Assembly (NCBI GenBank): GCA_035578905.1
Contig: JAQJVL010001213.1
Span: 62,001 to 126,000 of the forward strand
Length of the DNA stretch: 64,000 nt
Reading direction: 5' to 3'
Source of the DNA: Stictocephala bisonia
Lineage: Eukaryota; Arthropoda; Insecta; Hemiptera; Membracidae
Shown: in pieces, positions 33,590 through 45,883 of the stretch
Layout of the letters: each line of letters starts with the position of its first letter
How positions within the stretch are numbered: the first letter of the stretch is position 1
Notes under the pieces: generated by a model
Databases searched by the model: none
Told to the model about the DNA's origin: nothing
What the model saw: the letters and a program-made list of their open reading frames with translations, nothing else
Translations under genes and position numbers: made by a program

Positions 33590-35765
33590 TTAGACAAAAA
33601 CAATACATTAGCAATGGGCATAGAAACATGATCGGGGAAAGTGACGCTAACTTTCGAAAGTTAAAGGAAGTAGACGCCTTAGGCTGAGGTAGATATTGGA
33701 ATTCTATAATATGTACCAGGTAAGTGGGGAGCTGAGGTAGTATGCAGTGCGTGTCAAGGAATATGCAATTCGACTACTTTGAGGCTTTGTAGCTTTCTTA
33801 TTTGTTTACTTTACAAACCCTTTAAATTTAAATAACAAAATAATAATAATACAATAACAAAATCATTGTGGTTTCTTGCAATACTTGTATTGGACAAGAT
33901 TAAATTGCAAAATAATAGTTAACGTTTCATCAATTTAGGTTTTACTAAAATAAAGTTTGTTAATTTAGCCTTAAAAAGTAACCCTTCAAATTAACCTCAA
34001 TACGTCATTTGATTTTAGTTCATAGTTGCTATTTAGTTTTTTAATTCTAACTTACTATGGAGGAAATGATTAATTTAGTATCTGTTTTATATTTTAGTTA
34101 TTACAAATGAACATTTCGTTGGAGCATAGTCTTCATGGGGAGATCAAAATTCCGGAAAAATGTCAGTGAATAAATGTTAATCTCTATTTATACTGGAGTT
34201 GTGATGCCAAATAGAGCAAAGCAAGTTTCTCACTAGAAGAGCAACAGTCGGGTTTTCCACCTCTGACCATATTCTATATCTTAATAATGGATTAGTACCA
34301 TCCAAACTTCATGAAGTTCCTAGAGTTTATTATATATCTAACTGTATCAATATATGCTGACCTATTATTTTAAGAGCAAGGTAAATATTTCTATGAATTC
34401 CTAATATTGTTATATATTTTGGATTTCATACTTAAATTAATGTTTAATGATATTAAATTTGAACTGCTATATGTCCATTACTAAAACAACATTTAAAAAG
34501 TAAAAATCTCATGCTGTTTTTGGTTAGTATAACTACATATGACACTTGTTATTTAATTAGCTTATGAGGTGTTAATTTATTTGCTCCCTACCTTATGAAT
34601 TGTCTGGACACGAAAAACCATAAACTGTATCACATATCCATCGTTCACTCAATTTAAGGCTCTACTTCCATAAAAGTAAAGACCATATATTTCCATACGG
34701 AACCGAACATACGAAAAGTTACTATTTGTTCAGCTGTATTTTCCCTATTCCATCTTGAGTAAGTAAATGGCAGAAAAACAAGAACCAATGTTTTGGGATT
34801 TCTAATACATGTATCAAGGTGTTTTCGCATTCACGTTACGTAATTCGGAATATTTTTTTTCAGTCAAAAGATCAAAAAAGGTATAAATCATAATATAACC
34901 ATATTTATGACTCCTTTTTTAATGCCTGTCCATCCGTGTGTGATATTTAAGCTAAGGTACATTAAAAAATTAAGCTAACTCCAGCAATGAGAAACACGTT
35001 TCTACTTTTTATACCTACAATAAACAAAAATTCTCATCAGATTATATTGAAAACTAAAACAGATCGATTTACGTATTTTGCATTTACGGAATGAGGAAAT
35101 AAAGTTTAATTGATCACCCAAACATAAAATCACCTTAGTTTTAATGATGCCAATTGGAAATATCATGATGACTGAAAAAGCGCAACAGATGGATGGATAC
35201 AAACAAAGCAGTTCATCTATTTGAATTTCAAAATCAAATATTTAAGAACATTAGGTTTCCGACAAAATTGTCTACTTATTCTTGCAAATTAATTAAAATA
35301 AATTTTTGTTCATTTATTATACCTTATGATTGAAAAATGTTTATGGCTTTAGCTTATTTTCAAAAGAGCATCAATTTACTTAGATTTTGTGAAGTAGTTT
35401 AAAAGATATGTATTTTTCTCTCATAAATACGGGTAGATAGACTTTATATGGATAACGAAAGAAACATCAAGTAGAAAAGTAATAAAACGTTTAATATGTA
35501 TATATATTTTTTTTTTTATCATCTAGATTTTCATAATGAAACAGAGGCGTACACTCTTTGTTTAGGATTTGGTTTATAAAAATAACATAACTTCCATTCG
35601 TAACAAGATGAAATTACATTCCAGGAATTACATCTAAGATACAATCCGAACATAGAACTTGATGAAGATTGCTTTCAGCTTCAAATAACTCGCTTATTTG
35701 CTTGATATTGATGGCTGACAATAAATATTAACTCTGTGGCTTATGCTTTCACAATTACCACATCT
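33590..35765 (+). repeat. ancient dispersed or duplicated block, copy 2
   Basis: This aligns in order with 2560-3950. Anchors are GAAACATGATCGGGGAAAGT (33625), TATTGGAATTCTATAATATG (33693), ACTACTTTGAGGCTTTGTAG (33773), AAAATGTCAGTGAATAAATG (34157), CACTCAATTTAAGG (34646) and GACAATAAATATTAACTC (35717). It is longer than copy 1, mainly through insertions between anchors. Neither copy has a conserved coding frame. Confidence 0.6.
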
Positions 35766-35769
35766 TCTG

Positions 35770-38700
35770 ATGACTCGAGACAATTTAGCTGTAAATAAAC
35801 TAAAAAATAAAACTGTTTACAATTTCCTTCAATAAATGGCACCATGATACCTTTAGAGTATCTCCTTTTAAGAACATATTTTTTTAAAGTGACACTATTT
35901 GACATAAAATACTTTTTAATTTTTGGATTGAAATCAACTAAACGCAAGTCCTTGACTTGTTACTATTTCAATTTACTACTCTTTAAGGATTGAGAAAGAC
36001 ATTACAATTACATAATAAAATTACCAAATTACTTTATATGCTATAAAAAATCGTTGAAGTGCATCAACTCAATATACAACAAATGCATAGCAACTTTTTT
36101 TCTTAGAAACACATTAAAGTGATATATTTTGATTTATCACAATATTTTAATTTATCACTTTCAAATTTATTCCTACCAAAACGTTATTTGATTTAGAGGC
36201 AAATAAGTTTATTTTTATACTCTTTTAAGACAACAAAAGTAACTATAACATAATAGAAGGCTGTTTTCAACAAACAAAGGCAGTCTTCCCTTTACTTGTT
36301 TTAATACTATGAGTAAATGTCACATTTTATTTTACTAGTATTTCTTAATTCCTTAAAAATATAAATGGTCTTTTACCTCTTTAGTAATGAGATCTAGAAT
36401 TGAAAATAAAAATTAGATTGTTAATTAAGTTATAAGTTAACAACGGCATTAGTATAATCGTTGTTAAAAAAGTAATTAATTAAAAAAAGTAATTATATAA
36501 AATAATAAAAGAAATGAATATAACAATAAATAATGGTTAAAATAATAATATGAATCAAATAAATTAAAAAATTTTTCAAAACTGAATTTGCAATACTTTG
36601 ATTTTTTTTATTCGCTTTTGATGTTTTATTTTATACACCATACATGAAATAAACACTTGGCTGTAGAAATATTTGAGTATTACAATATATTCAAAGAGAA
36701 TACTTGCTAACTTAAATGTTTTTAGCTTACTTTTATTTAATAGACAGTATTTAAAGCTGTATTAGGTATATTTAGATAATTCTTGATCTTGTGTAAATAT
36801 GGTAACTCTAATGAGGCATCAAAACATTAACATGCTACTATTTAGAGCTGTATATAAATAATATTTAAATGACATGATATGCCAGTTGGGTGAGACGAAA
36901 TCTTAAGTGATGTTCCACAGGTGTAAGTGAGTACGGAGGTGGGTAATTATGTACTTTCCGTCCACATCTGAAAATACGATTTCTTGTTGAAAAAGTGGTT
37001 AAATATGAGTTTAAATCTACTGAGAAGGTTTGAATTCAATTACAGAAAACTTCATTTGAAAAAATTTTTATCAGACACTAAAAAATTTAAATCGTTATTT
37101 TCAACTTTTTTAATATATGTTTTTTATGCTGAACACGTATATATAATTGATTTTCAATAAAACTATTTATCAGCCAGAAAATAGACTTTTTACATACCTA
37201 ACATAACATTACCTAACTTCTCCTAATATTAAATTTAGTATTAACAATAAAAGCTTAACTTATATTTTGTTAAATTCGGGAACCTGGCCACTGAGCCGGT
37301 ATAATGTGACGGTTATGATGATCGTGTAATGGCCGGTAACCGCAAATCATCGTGAAAGTATGTTTTCACCTATACTTCCAGAAATAATTGTCAGACCAAA
37401 ATTAAAATTTAAGTTTTCAAATTAGGATTTAATGTAAAAAATCATCAACTTAAAAAACATATGGTTCAAATATATTTTTAATTGCCGAAAATATTTCAAA
37501 AATAATAAAAGAGATGTGACGTTGTCTTTTAAAAATTTTTTCTCGGAAATCTGTTATTTCCGCAAAATAAAAGCATATATTGTGAAATTATAGCAAATTA
37601 TTATAACATTTTAGGCAAAGTTTTCAAATTTGTTAGGTGGCCAGAAACTGAGGTGTGACAATCACTGCTCTATAGGACTATATTGTGTGAATACAATAAT
37701 CGATATAAACACAAAAGAAATATATTGCACAATTAAACTAAAAAAGCTGATTGTTTTAAATGTCAAATTGTCTTACCATTATAAACAATATAACCTTTCA
37801 AATTGACTCACAAAATAAATGAACATTTTCGAACGGATAATTTGTTATATTACATTAATGAACCAAAACTGTGGGGCAAATAATATACTACTCGTTAAAT
37901 ATTATAATTTTTAGGTTTTATTTTTAAAATATAGTTTAATGTCATAAAATGTATCGCCTTTAGAATAGTTACAATACTTTAATAAAATATTGTTTGTTTA
38001 TAATTTAATGTGTAGCGTGATATTTGTAAAAAATATTCAGAGATACATGGCTATAAAGTACCAACCCTTAAACATATGTAAGACATTTTGTAAAATACTG
38101 AGCTTCAGTGAATCTTAGTGATACTGATATGTAATATACATTAGTATATCAAAATTACGTTTCTATTCAGCAATATGAAAGAACAAGAATTTCTTCCTTA
38201 CGCTCGAAAATTGGAAAGAGGTTGGCTGTCAATAAATTACCAAATAACTTGCTCAAAATCTAATGTTGATTGCTAAAGCCAGAAACGTTGTAAATAAATC
38301 ACGTAAAATATCTTCCCACCTTTTAATGTTGCGTGGGGATAGCCTTGTATTTAGTTTGTGACTTTTTAAATTATAGTAATTTATTTTTATTGTATATTAT
38401 TAATCTAATCATTTTACACTGTGTTAACATTGTTCAGTTAATGTGCTCTATAGAAATATTTTTCTGGCATGAATAAGACAATATTTTAACATTTCTGGCG
38501 TTTTATTATTACTTTTGGTAATGATTCTCAGATTTACCTAGTATTAGATTAGTATGCATTGTTGAAGCTTAAGTGTAATGTTAAAAATTCTTTCAAGATA
38601 TATAACCCATTAGCGTGAATATTGTTTAAATTTTTTAAAAGTTACCAACACTATTTCTGGCAATAGCACTAGCGATAGGAAAATGTTTGACTTAATAACA

Positions 38701-41075
38701 ATACAATCTTAAATAAAATTCTTAGTAACTAGATAAAATATAACATATTTTACACGATTTACTAAACATATTTACAAATAATAATCAGGCAAAAATAAAA
38801 TGTAACTACTAAACGTTCTTACAGAAATGATCAAAAGTACAAATATGCAGCTACATCAACATACTCAGAAAATTTTATAATTATCATCCAACGAGAAAAA
38901 AATAAATAACAAGACAATGAGTTCCTATATATATATAAGACAAGACATGAAACTATAGGGACTCCAGGCAATATACTATAAATAAATACATGAACAAGTT
39001 ACAGTAATGAAGATGATGGATAGCAAGAAAATGAGCCAAAGGAGAACGAAGCAGGTGAGAACAAGTCAAGCATCCCTGCGAAATAAAAATAAGTAAAACA
39101 TTTAATTAAATTTGCATGTAATATTATTTATAAAAAAATTACCTAAATAGTAGTCTTAAATGTAAAAGTCAACTCCATTAAACTAAATTTATAACTATTT
39201 ATAGATCGTTCCATAAATCCACCTTGTATATAATGTAATAGTACCATCACGCATTCTTTGACTACTATGTAATTTTTACCGCGCAACTAAAGATAGTACG
39301 AACATTAGTGTTCATCAACTATATGAGTATACATGTTTCACATTTTTGTCATGTCTAACGTGATCTAAATTTGAAGTTTATAATTGTATTTTGCAAAACA
39401 ATCTAGAAAAATCTGTATCTTAATAATCTATTTGAAATGGAGGTATAGGAAAACGAACTCGGAATCGCATAAAAATGCTGTACACAAACGCATATAATCA
39501 ATTATTTTAACACTAAACATGTAACAATTAGTTTATTTTGGCAGATTTGTAAATTTAAATGATTTATTTCAACAAACAATGAGTTTCGACCGGATATGTT
39601 AAATCAACAGCATCGGTTTTTATGGTTTCGATGTTTTCCAGTATCAACATTTCCCACACGAATGTTCCTCCTGAAGCTATTTAAGAAATGAAACACTTTA
39701 AACATTGAATAAAACATGGACTTGATAACTATATATTTTATCTTTAAACTATTCTTTCTCCATATTAACTTTGTGTTCATTGGTTTTTTAAAGCGTAGCC
39801 TTGTCGTGTCAACTATACATATAATTTGTATTTTAGCCATTTTAATGTAATATGACCTTTTTTAAGTAATAGGCACTCTATTACTAGCCCGAAAAAACCT
39901 CGTTTACAGTTTGAAATAGAATATCCGTTACTTAAATTTAAATATATTTTACAAGTAGTGAAAGAAAAACATCATATCCCATACATCATTGGGATATCGT
40001 ACCACCTACGATATTATTTATGATACGAGTTGAAGAGAAATGTAACATTTCTGAAGAGATGTACATCTCAACCATTGTAAGTAGGAAGACTTATTATCCT
40101 ACTTAGCCTTTTATTCTTACCTGGCTAAGTAGGAAGATTCTCTCATCCGAAGAATATTGTAAATAATCTCTCAGACTAGTAGATCTATAAGAGTAAACTA
40201 AACGAACTTTTTCAAAATGTTTTTATATCTGAAGAAAACAATACACTCTTAACTAAGAATTCGGAGCTAGATTAATGAACAGTATCAATTATTATGAGCT
40301 ATATTTAATATAAACCACGCTCACTACGTATTTGGGTTAGTAATATGCAAATGGTTCCTCTTTAGAATTGGTTAACTAATCTGCTATTATGAAAAGAAAT
40401 ATATCATTAGAGAACTTTATAGACCAATTTATGTAGTTTTATGTACTTTGTTAATTTAATTTAGAGTGTTTAAATATAATGTTTAAACAATCAAAGTATT
40501 AATTATTTATTTATTATAAAACTCAATATAACACACCAACTGAATAAATATACACTTTATAAATGTATTGGGTGGATGTCATGTTCAAACTATTTATCAA
40601 TTAAATAAAGGACACTTTGCTAGTTTAAAGGAGCATTATAAATTTATGTGTCACCTGCAGGTGTAAGGAAATTGATAATTAAGATTTTCCAGGTAATTTA
40701 TACAATGTATGTTTTCATACTCTGAATGACGTTCTACGTAAGCAGGTCATAAGTTATTTATTCTATACATATAGTAATAGGAAATGCATAAATTACAGTA
40801 TGTCTTATTTAGAATAGGACTGTTTCATGTTATGGATAACAGCACTCGGTTACAAATAATATCACATAACAAAGTTATTTTATTAAGGAAATTGGAGACT
40901 TTGACTAAGAAGAATCAAAATAATTTAATAGTACAAAATAACATAACATTCAAATTGTATTTGAACGTTAGTAATTACCAAAAATAACTTTAACAAGTAA
41001 TTTATTTACTATACTGTATATTACGTTAGCCAAATAGCATGAAACATAAGAAGGAAGTGAAGGGGAAGGATTAGC
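35770..41075. other. AT-rich noncoding stretch
   Basis: No gene was recognised. About 39565-39640 resembles 5585-5655 (AACAAACAATGAGTTTCGAC), in keeping with an old duplication continuing past the anchored block. A hairpin with 12-bp perfect arms, TCCTACTTAGCC (40097-40108) and its complement (40123-40134), lies near 40.1 kb. The 78-codon minus frame 39604-39840 is unsupported. Confidence 0.45.
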
Positions 41076-41079
41076 CAGT

Positions 41080-41613
41080 TAAATAAATAAATAAATATTT
41101 TACTGTGGAACAATTTTACATTGCATGCAATCGTCATTATGTTAAACTAATATATATAAAATTTTCCATTCACTCTATGACAACTGGTTATCTTCCAAAC
41201 ATACAGAAAATTTACATTCAATTTCATACATTCGAATTTACTCTGGCCTCATCGTCTGATCGTTTCATTTCTTTGACGGAATATCTCCTATCACTCTGGC
41301 AATTTCCTTCTCTGTGACTGGGACCAAAGCCATAGAGGCTACTGGACTCGGTATCAATGAGTGAAATGGTTGACTTGGAGGTTGACGAAGTCCTTGGTCA
41401 ACTCCAACCGCAGAGAAAAACTTGTTGAACTCTCCAGCTACTCTAAAAATAGTCACTGATACGCTCATTGTTGATATGTAATTTTATCTGTTTGTCAGTT
41501 GGTGAATCGTAATTGTTTATTATGGCCCATGCGGTCTTTGATACTTTTTTTTTAATTGAGCAGTGCTTTTGGGACATAATAAGCTTCTGCCGCTTTGATT
41601 ACACCTCTGTAAA
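41080..41613 (-). pseudogene. internally deleted LINE relic
   Basis: On the minus strand the segment reads YRGVIKAAEAYYVPKALLN, then SKTAWAIINNYDSPTDKQIK, a stop, and after a frame change GEFNKFFSAVGVD and VTEKEIARVIGDIPSKK. This is the typical linker between the endonuclease and reverse transcriptase of CR1/Jockey-type LINEs. The polymerase core is absent. The sequence jumps instead to a 3' untranslated region (about 41100-41240) that matches the 3' end of the LINE at 53.4-53.5 kb (CAATCGTCAT...AAAATTTTCCATTCA) and then to an AAAT-repeat tail. It is therefore a deleted, dead copy of the same or a close family. The start of the element is also missing. Confidence 0.8.
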
Positions 41614-41826
41614 TTCACTTATAATTTAAAAAAATGTATTGAAAAGTATATTTAAAGTTTGCTTGTCAATTGCGGAGTAAACAGTTCGGTGCATGGAAAC
41701 AGTTACTGAGTCGGAATTACTCAAAAATACAGTATAATTTGGCCCATGCATCCTTTCATAAGCAGAACATAGTTCCCATAACACCTCGATTAACTTGCAA
41801 GTATATGCAATAAGATTTTAACATTT

Positions 41827-41850
41827 AACCTAACCTAACCTAACTTAACC
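41827..41850 (-). repeat. short interstitial (TTAGG)n-like tract
   Basis: Plus-strand AACCTAACCTAACCTAAC then TTAACC is about four units of the insect telomere repeat complement. It lies about 100 bp before the composite satellite. It is far too short to be a telomere and may mark an old break repair or be chance. Confidence 0.6.
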
Positions 41851-41945
41851 ACATTTACTAAAATTTCGAACCGACCCATTCAAATTGTAATCTACCAAAA
41901 TGTAGGAAAATAAATCGTGAGTTGTTGATAAAAGATATAGGAAAA

Positions 41946-43820
41946 TAGACAACCAGCTATCACGGAGTACAACCTGCTATCACGAAGTACAACCAGCTAT
42001 CACGGAGTACAACCAGCTATCACGGAGTACAACCAGCTATCACGGAGTACAACCAGCTATCACGGAATACAACCAGCTATCACGGAGTACAACCAGCTAT
42101 CACGGAGTACAACCAGCTATCACGGAGTACAACCAGCTATCACGGAGTACAAGCTCCTATCGTGCAAACTACAGTAAATAGACAACCAGCTATCACGGAG
42201 TACAAGCTCATATCGTGCAAACTACAGTAAATAGACAACCAGCTATCACGGAGTACAACCAGCTATCATGGAGTACAACCAGCTATCACGGAGTACAACC
42301 AGCTATCACGGAGTACAAGCTCCTAACGTGCAAACTACAGTAAATAGACAACCAGCTATTACGGAGTACAACCAGCTATCACGGAGTACAACCAGCTACC
42401 ACGGAGTACAAGCTCCTATCGTGCAAACTACAGTAAATAGACAACCAGCTATCACGGAGTACAAGCTCCTATCGTGCAAACTACAGTAAATAGACAACCA
42501 GCTGTCACAGAGTACAAGCAGCTATCACGGAGTACAACCAGCTATCACGGAGTACAACCAGCTATCACGGACTACAACCAGCTATCACGGAGTACAACCA
42601 GCCATCACGGAGTACAAGCTCCTATCGTGCAAACTACAGTAAAAAGACAACCAGCTATCACGGAGTACAAGCTCCTATCGTGCAAACTACAGTAAATAGA
42701 CAACCAGCTACCACGGAGAACAAGCTCCTGTCGTGCAAACTACAGTAAATAGACAACCAGCTATCACAAAGTACAAGCTCCTATCGTGCAAACTACAGTA
42801 AATAGACGACCAGCTATCACGGAGTACAAGCTCCTATCGTGCAAACTACAGTAAATAGACAACCAGCTACCATGGAGCACAAGCTCCTATCATGCAAACT
42901 ACAGTAAATAGACAACCAGCTATCACGGAGTACAAGCTCCTATCGTGAAAACTACAGTAAATAGACAACCAGCTATCACGGAGTACAAGCCCCTATCGTG
43001 CAAACTACAGTAAATAGACAACCAGCTATCACGGAGTACAAGCTCCTATCGTCTAAACTACAGTAAATAGACATCCAGCAATCAGGGAGTACAAGCTCCT
43101 ATCGTGCAAACTACAGTAAATAGACAACCAGCTATCACGGAGTACAAGCTCCTATCGTGCAAACTACAGTAAATAGACAACCAGCTATCATGGAGTACAA
43201 GCTCCTATCGTGCAAACTACAGTAAATAGACAACCAGCTATCACGGAGTACAAGCTCATATCGTGCAAACTACAGTAAATAGACAACCAGCTATCACGGA
43301 GTACAAGCTCCTATCGTGCAAACTACAGTAAATAGACAACCAGCTATCACGGAGTACAAGCTCCTATCGTGCAAACTACAGTAAACTAATATAATAGACA
43401 ACCAGTTTTCACGGAGTACAAGCTCCTATCGTGCAAACTACAGTAAATAGACAACCAGCTATCACGGAGTACAAGCGCCTATCGTGCAAACTACAGTAAA
43501 TAGACAACCAGCTATCACGGAGTACAAGCTCCTATCGTGCAAACTAGAGTAATTAGACAACCAGCTATCACGGAGTACAAGCTCCAATCGTGCAAACTAC
43601 AGTAAATAGACAACCAGCTATCATGGAGTACAAGCTCCTATCGTGCAAACTACAGTAATTAGACAACCAGCTATCACGGAGTACAAGCTCCTATCGTGCA
43701 AACTACAGTAAATAGACAACCAGCTATCACTGAGTACAAGCTCCTATCGTGCAAACTACAGTAAATAGACAACCAGCTATCACGGAGTACAAGCTCCTAT
43801 CGTGCAAACTACAGTAAACT
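41946..43820 (+). repeat. composite satellite, array 1 (20-bp and 53-bp units)
   Basis: The array starts with tandem 20-bp units CAACCAGCTATCACGGAGTA and passes into 53-bp units, each being the 20-mer plus a 33-bp insert (CAAGCTCCTATCGTGCAAAC, then TACAGTAAATAGA). Copies differ by single bases. Both unit types alternate irregularly. At 43385-43400 an ACTAATATAATAGAC variant interrupts the array, and the same variant recurs at about 47602 in array 3. The array is GC-richer than its surroundings. Open frames of 70-120 codons over it (such as YNQLSRSTTSYHGVQPAITE repeats) follow from the repeat and are not genes. Confidence 0.95.
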
Positions 43821-44462
43821 AATACAATATAGAGAAATTCTAAGTAAACTGAATCTTTTTTATGTATTAACTAATCAAAAGCCTTTAAAAAAATGTTCTT
43901 ACCAAGGACGGCTAGTTTAAAATATATGAGATATTCTATAATGTATTAGCTAAAGTATAATATATTAAGAAATAAATATGAAAATTGTACAGTGAAAAAT
44001 ATATGTATAGTGAAATTTTTGAAATGTATCCCATATTATGAGACATACGTATTTTGTAAAGTACAGTAAACTAGTGATAAGTATTTAAGTCTTTTTGTTA
44101 AATTTAGCCATATCTAACAATTATAACTTTTCGATCGCATGAATGAGTTGTGCGATATTTTACAGTACAATAAAGAGCGTGTTGGATTCATCAATACAGC
44201 TGCCAAACACAATGGGAAACGTGCGGTTGAAGTAACCTACTGGCAGTGAGAACTGTTGTCGATGGCACATATTGACTTTACCAATGATTTACCACCGAAT
44301 CGACCATGACTGATAGCCATTGAAAACCTTTACTGGTCTAAGTTTGATGTCTATCTGAAACTATGATAAAAAAGTAATGCAAGCTGCTATTTTAGAAAAA
44401 ATGTAATATTGTTAAGTTTTAAGTATATTTGTTTAATTCCCAAACATGTTTGACACAAAATA
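43821..44462 (+). repeat. satellite spacer, copy A (642 bp)
   Basis: A non-repetitive AT-rich segment between arrays 1 and 2. It is repeated almost without change at 45242-45883 (offset 1421) and, shortened at the end, at 48038-48650. It contains the TGA-interrupted frame described separately. ACAGTAAACTA occurs both in the spacer and at the end of the satellite insert, so the 33-bp insert may derive from spacer sequence. Confidence 0.95.
44139..44366 (+). pseudogene. unknown 75-codon frame with two in-frame TGA codons (copy A)
   Basis: ATG at 44139 opens MNELCDILQYNKERVGFINT and reaches TGA at 44247 after 36 codons. The same frame continues ELLSMAHIDFTNDLPPNRP to a second TGA (44307), then LIAIENLYWSKFDVYLKL to a third TGA (44364). 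The composition is protein-like and unlike the AT-rich flanks. I do not recognise it. It could be a decayed mobile-element protein in which CGA codons became TGA. Identical copies lie at 45560-45787 and 48357-48584. Readthrough or recoding of TGA is conceivable but there is no evidence for it. Confidence 0.3.
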
Positions 44463-45241
44463 ACCAGTATCACGGAGTACAACCAGCTATCACGGAGTAC
44501 AACCAGCTATCACGGAGTACAACCAGCTATCACGGAATACAACCAGCTATCACGGAGTACAACCAGCTATCACGGAGTACAACAAGCTATCACGGAGTAC
44601 AACCAGCTATCACGGAGTACAACCAGCTATCACGGAGTACAACCAGCTATCACGGAGTACAACCAGCTATCACGGAGTACAACCAGCTATCACGGAGTAC
44701 AACCAGCTATCACGGAGTACAACCAGCTATCACGGAGTACAATTAGCTATCACGGAGTACAACCAGCTATCACGGAGTACGACCAGCTATCACAGAGTAC
44801 AACCAGCTATCACGGAGTACAACCAGCTATCACGGAGTACAAGCTCCTATCGTGCAAACTACAGTAAATAGACAACCAGCTATCACGGAGTACAAGCGCC
44901 TATCGTGCAAACTACAGTAAATAGACAACCAGCTATCATGGAGTACAAGCTCCTATCGTGCAAACTACAGTAATTAGACAACCAGCTATCACGGAGTACA
45001 AGCTCCAATTGTGCAAACTACAGTAAATAGACAACCAGCTATCATGGAGTACAAGCTCCTATCGTGCAAACTACAGTAATTAGACAACCAGCTATCACGG
45101 AGTACAAGCTCCTATCGTGCAAACTACAGTAAATAGACAACCAGCTATCACTGAGTACAAGCTCCTATCGTGCAAACTACAGTAAATAGACAACCAGCTA
45201 TCACGGAGTACAAGCTCCTATCGTGCAAACTACAGTAAACT
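44463..45241 (+). repeat. composite satellite, array 2
   Basis: It begins ACCAGTATCACGG, a 20-mer lacking two bases, exactly as array 3 does. It has a run of 20-bp units, then 53-bp units. The last 400 bp resemble the ends of arrays 1 and 3 (the same order of variants, such as AAGCGCC and CAGTAATTAGAC). The shortest array of the three. Confidence 0.95.
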
Positions 45242-45883
45242 AATACAATATAGAGAAATTCTAAGTAAACTGAATCTTTTTTATGTATTAACTAATCAAA
45301 AGCCTTTAAAAAAATGTTCTTACCAAGGACGGCTAGTTTAAAATATATGAGATATTCTATAATGTATTAGCTAAAGTATAATATATTAAGAAATAAATAT
45401 GAAAATTGTACAGTGAAAAATATATGTATAGTGAAATTTTTGAAATGTATCCCATATTATGAGACATACGTATTTTGTAAAGTACAGTAAACTAGTGATA
45501 AGTATTTAAGTCTTTTTGTTAAATTTAGCCATATCTAACAATTATAACTTTTCGATCGCATGAATGAGTTGTGCGATATTTTACAGTACAATAAAGAGCG
45601 TGTTGGATTCATCAATACAGCTGCCAAACACAATGGGAAACGTGCGGTTGAAGTAACCTACTGGCAGTGAGAACTGTTGTCGATGGCACATATTGACTTT
45701 ACCAATGATTTACCACCGAATCGACCATGACTGATAGCCATTGAAAACCTTTACTGGTCTAAGTTTGATGTCTATCTGAAACTATGATAAAAAAGTAATG
45801 CAAGCTGCTATTTTAGAAAAAATGTAATATTGTTAAGTTTTAAGTATATTTGTTTAATTCCCAAACATGTTTGACACAAAATA
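45242..45883 (+). repeat. satellite spacer, copy B
   Basis: I found no difference from spacer A over 642 bp by eye. It holds the same TGA-interrupted frame (45560-45787). Such identity means either very recent duplication or gene conversion, or an assembly duplication. Confidence 0.95.

Noticed and set aside
41827..41850. True telomere end
   Set aside because: Only about four TTAGG-type units, with kilobases of other sequence on both sides.
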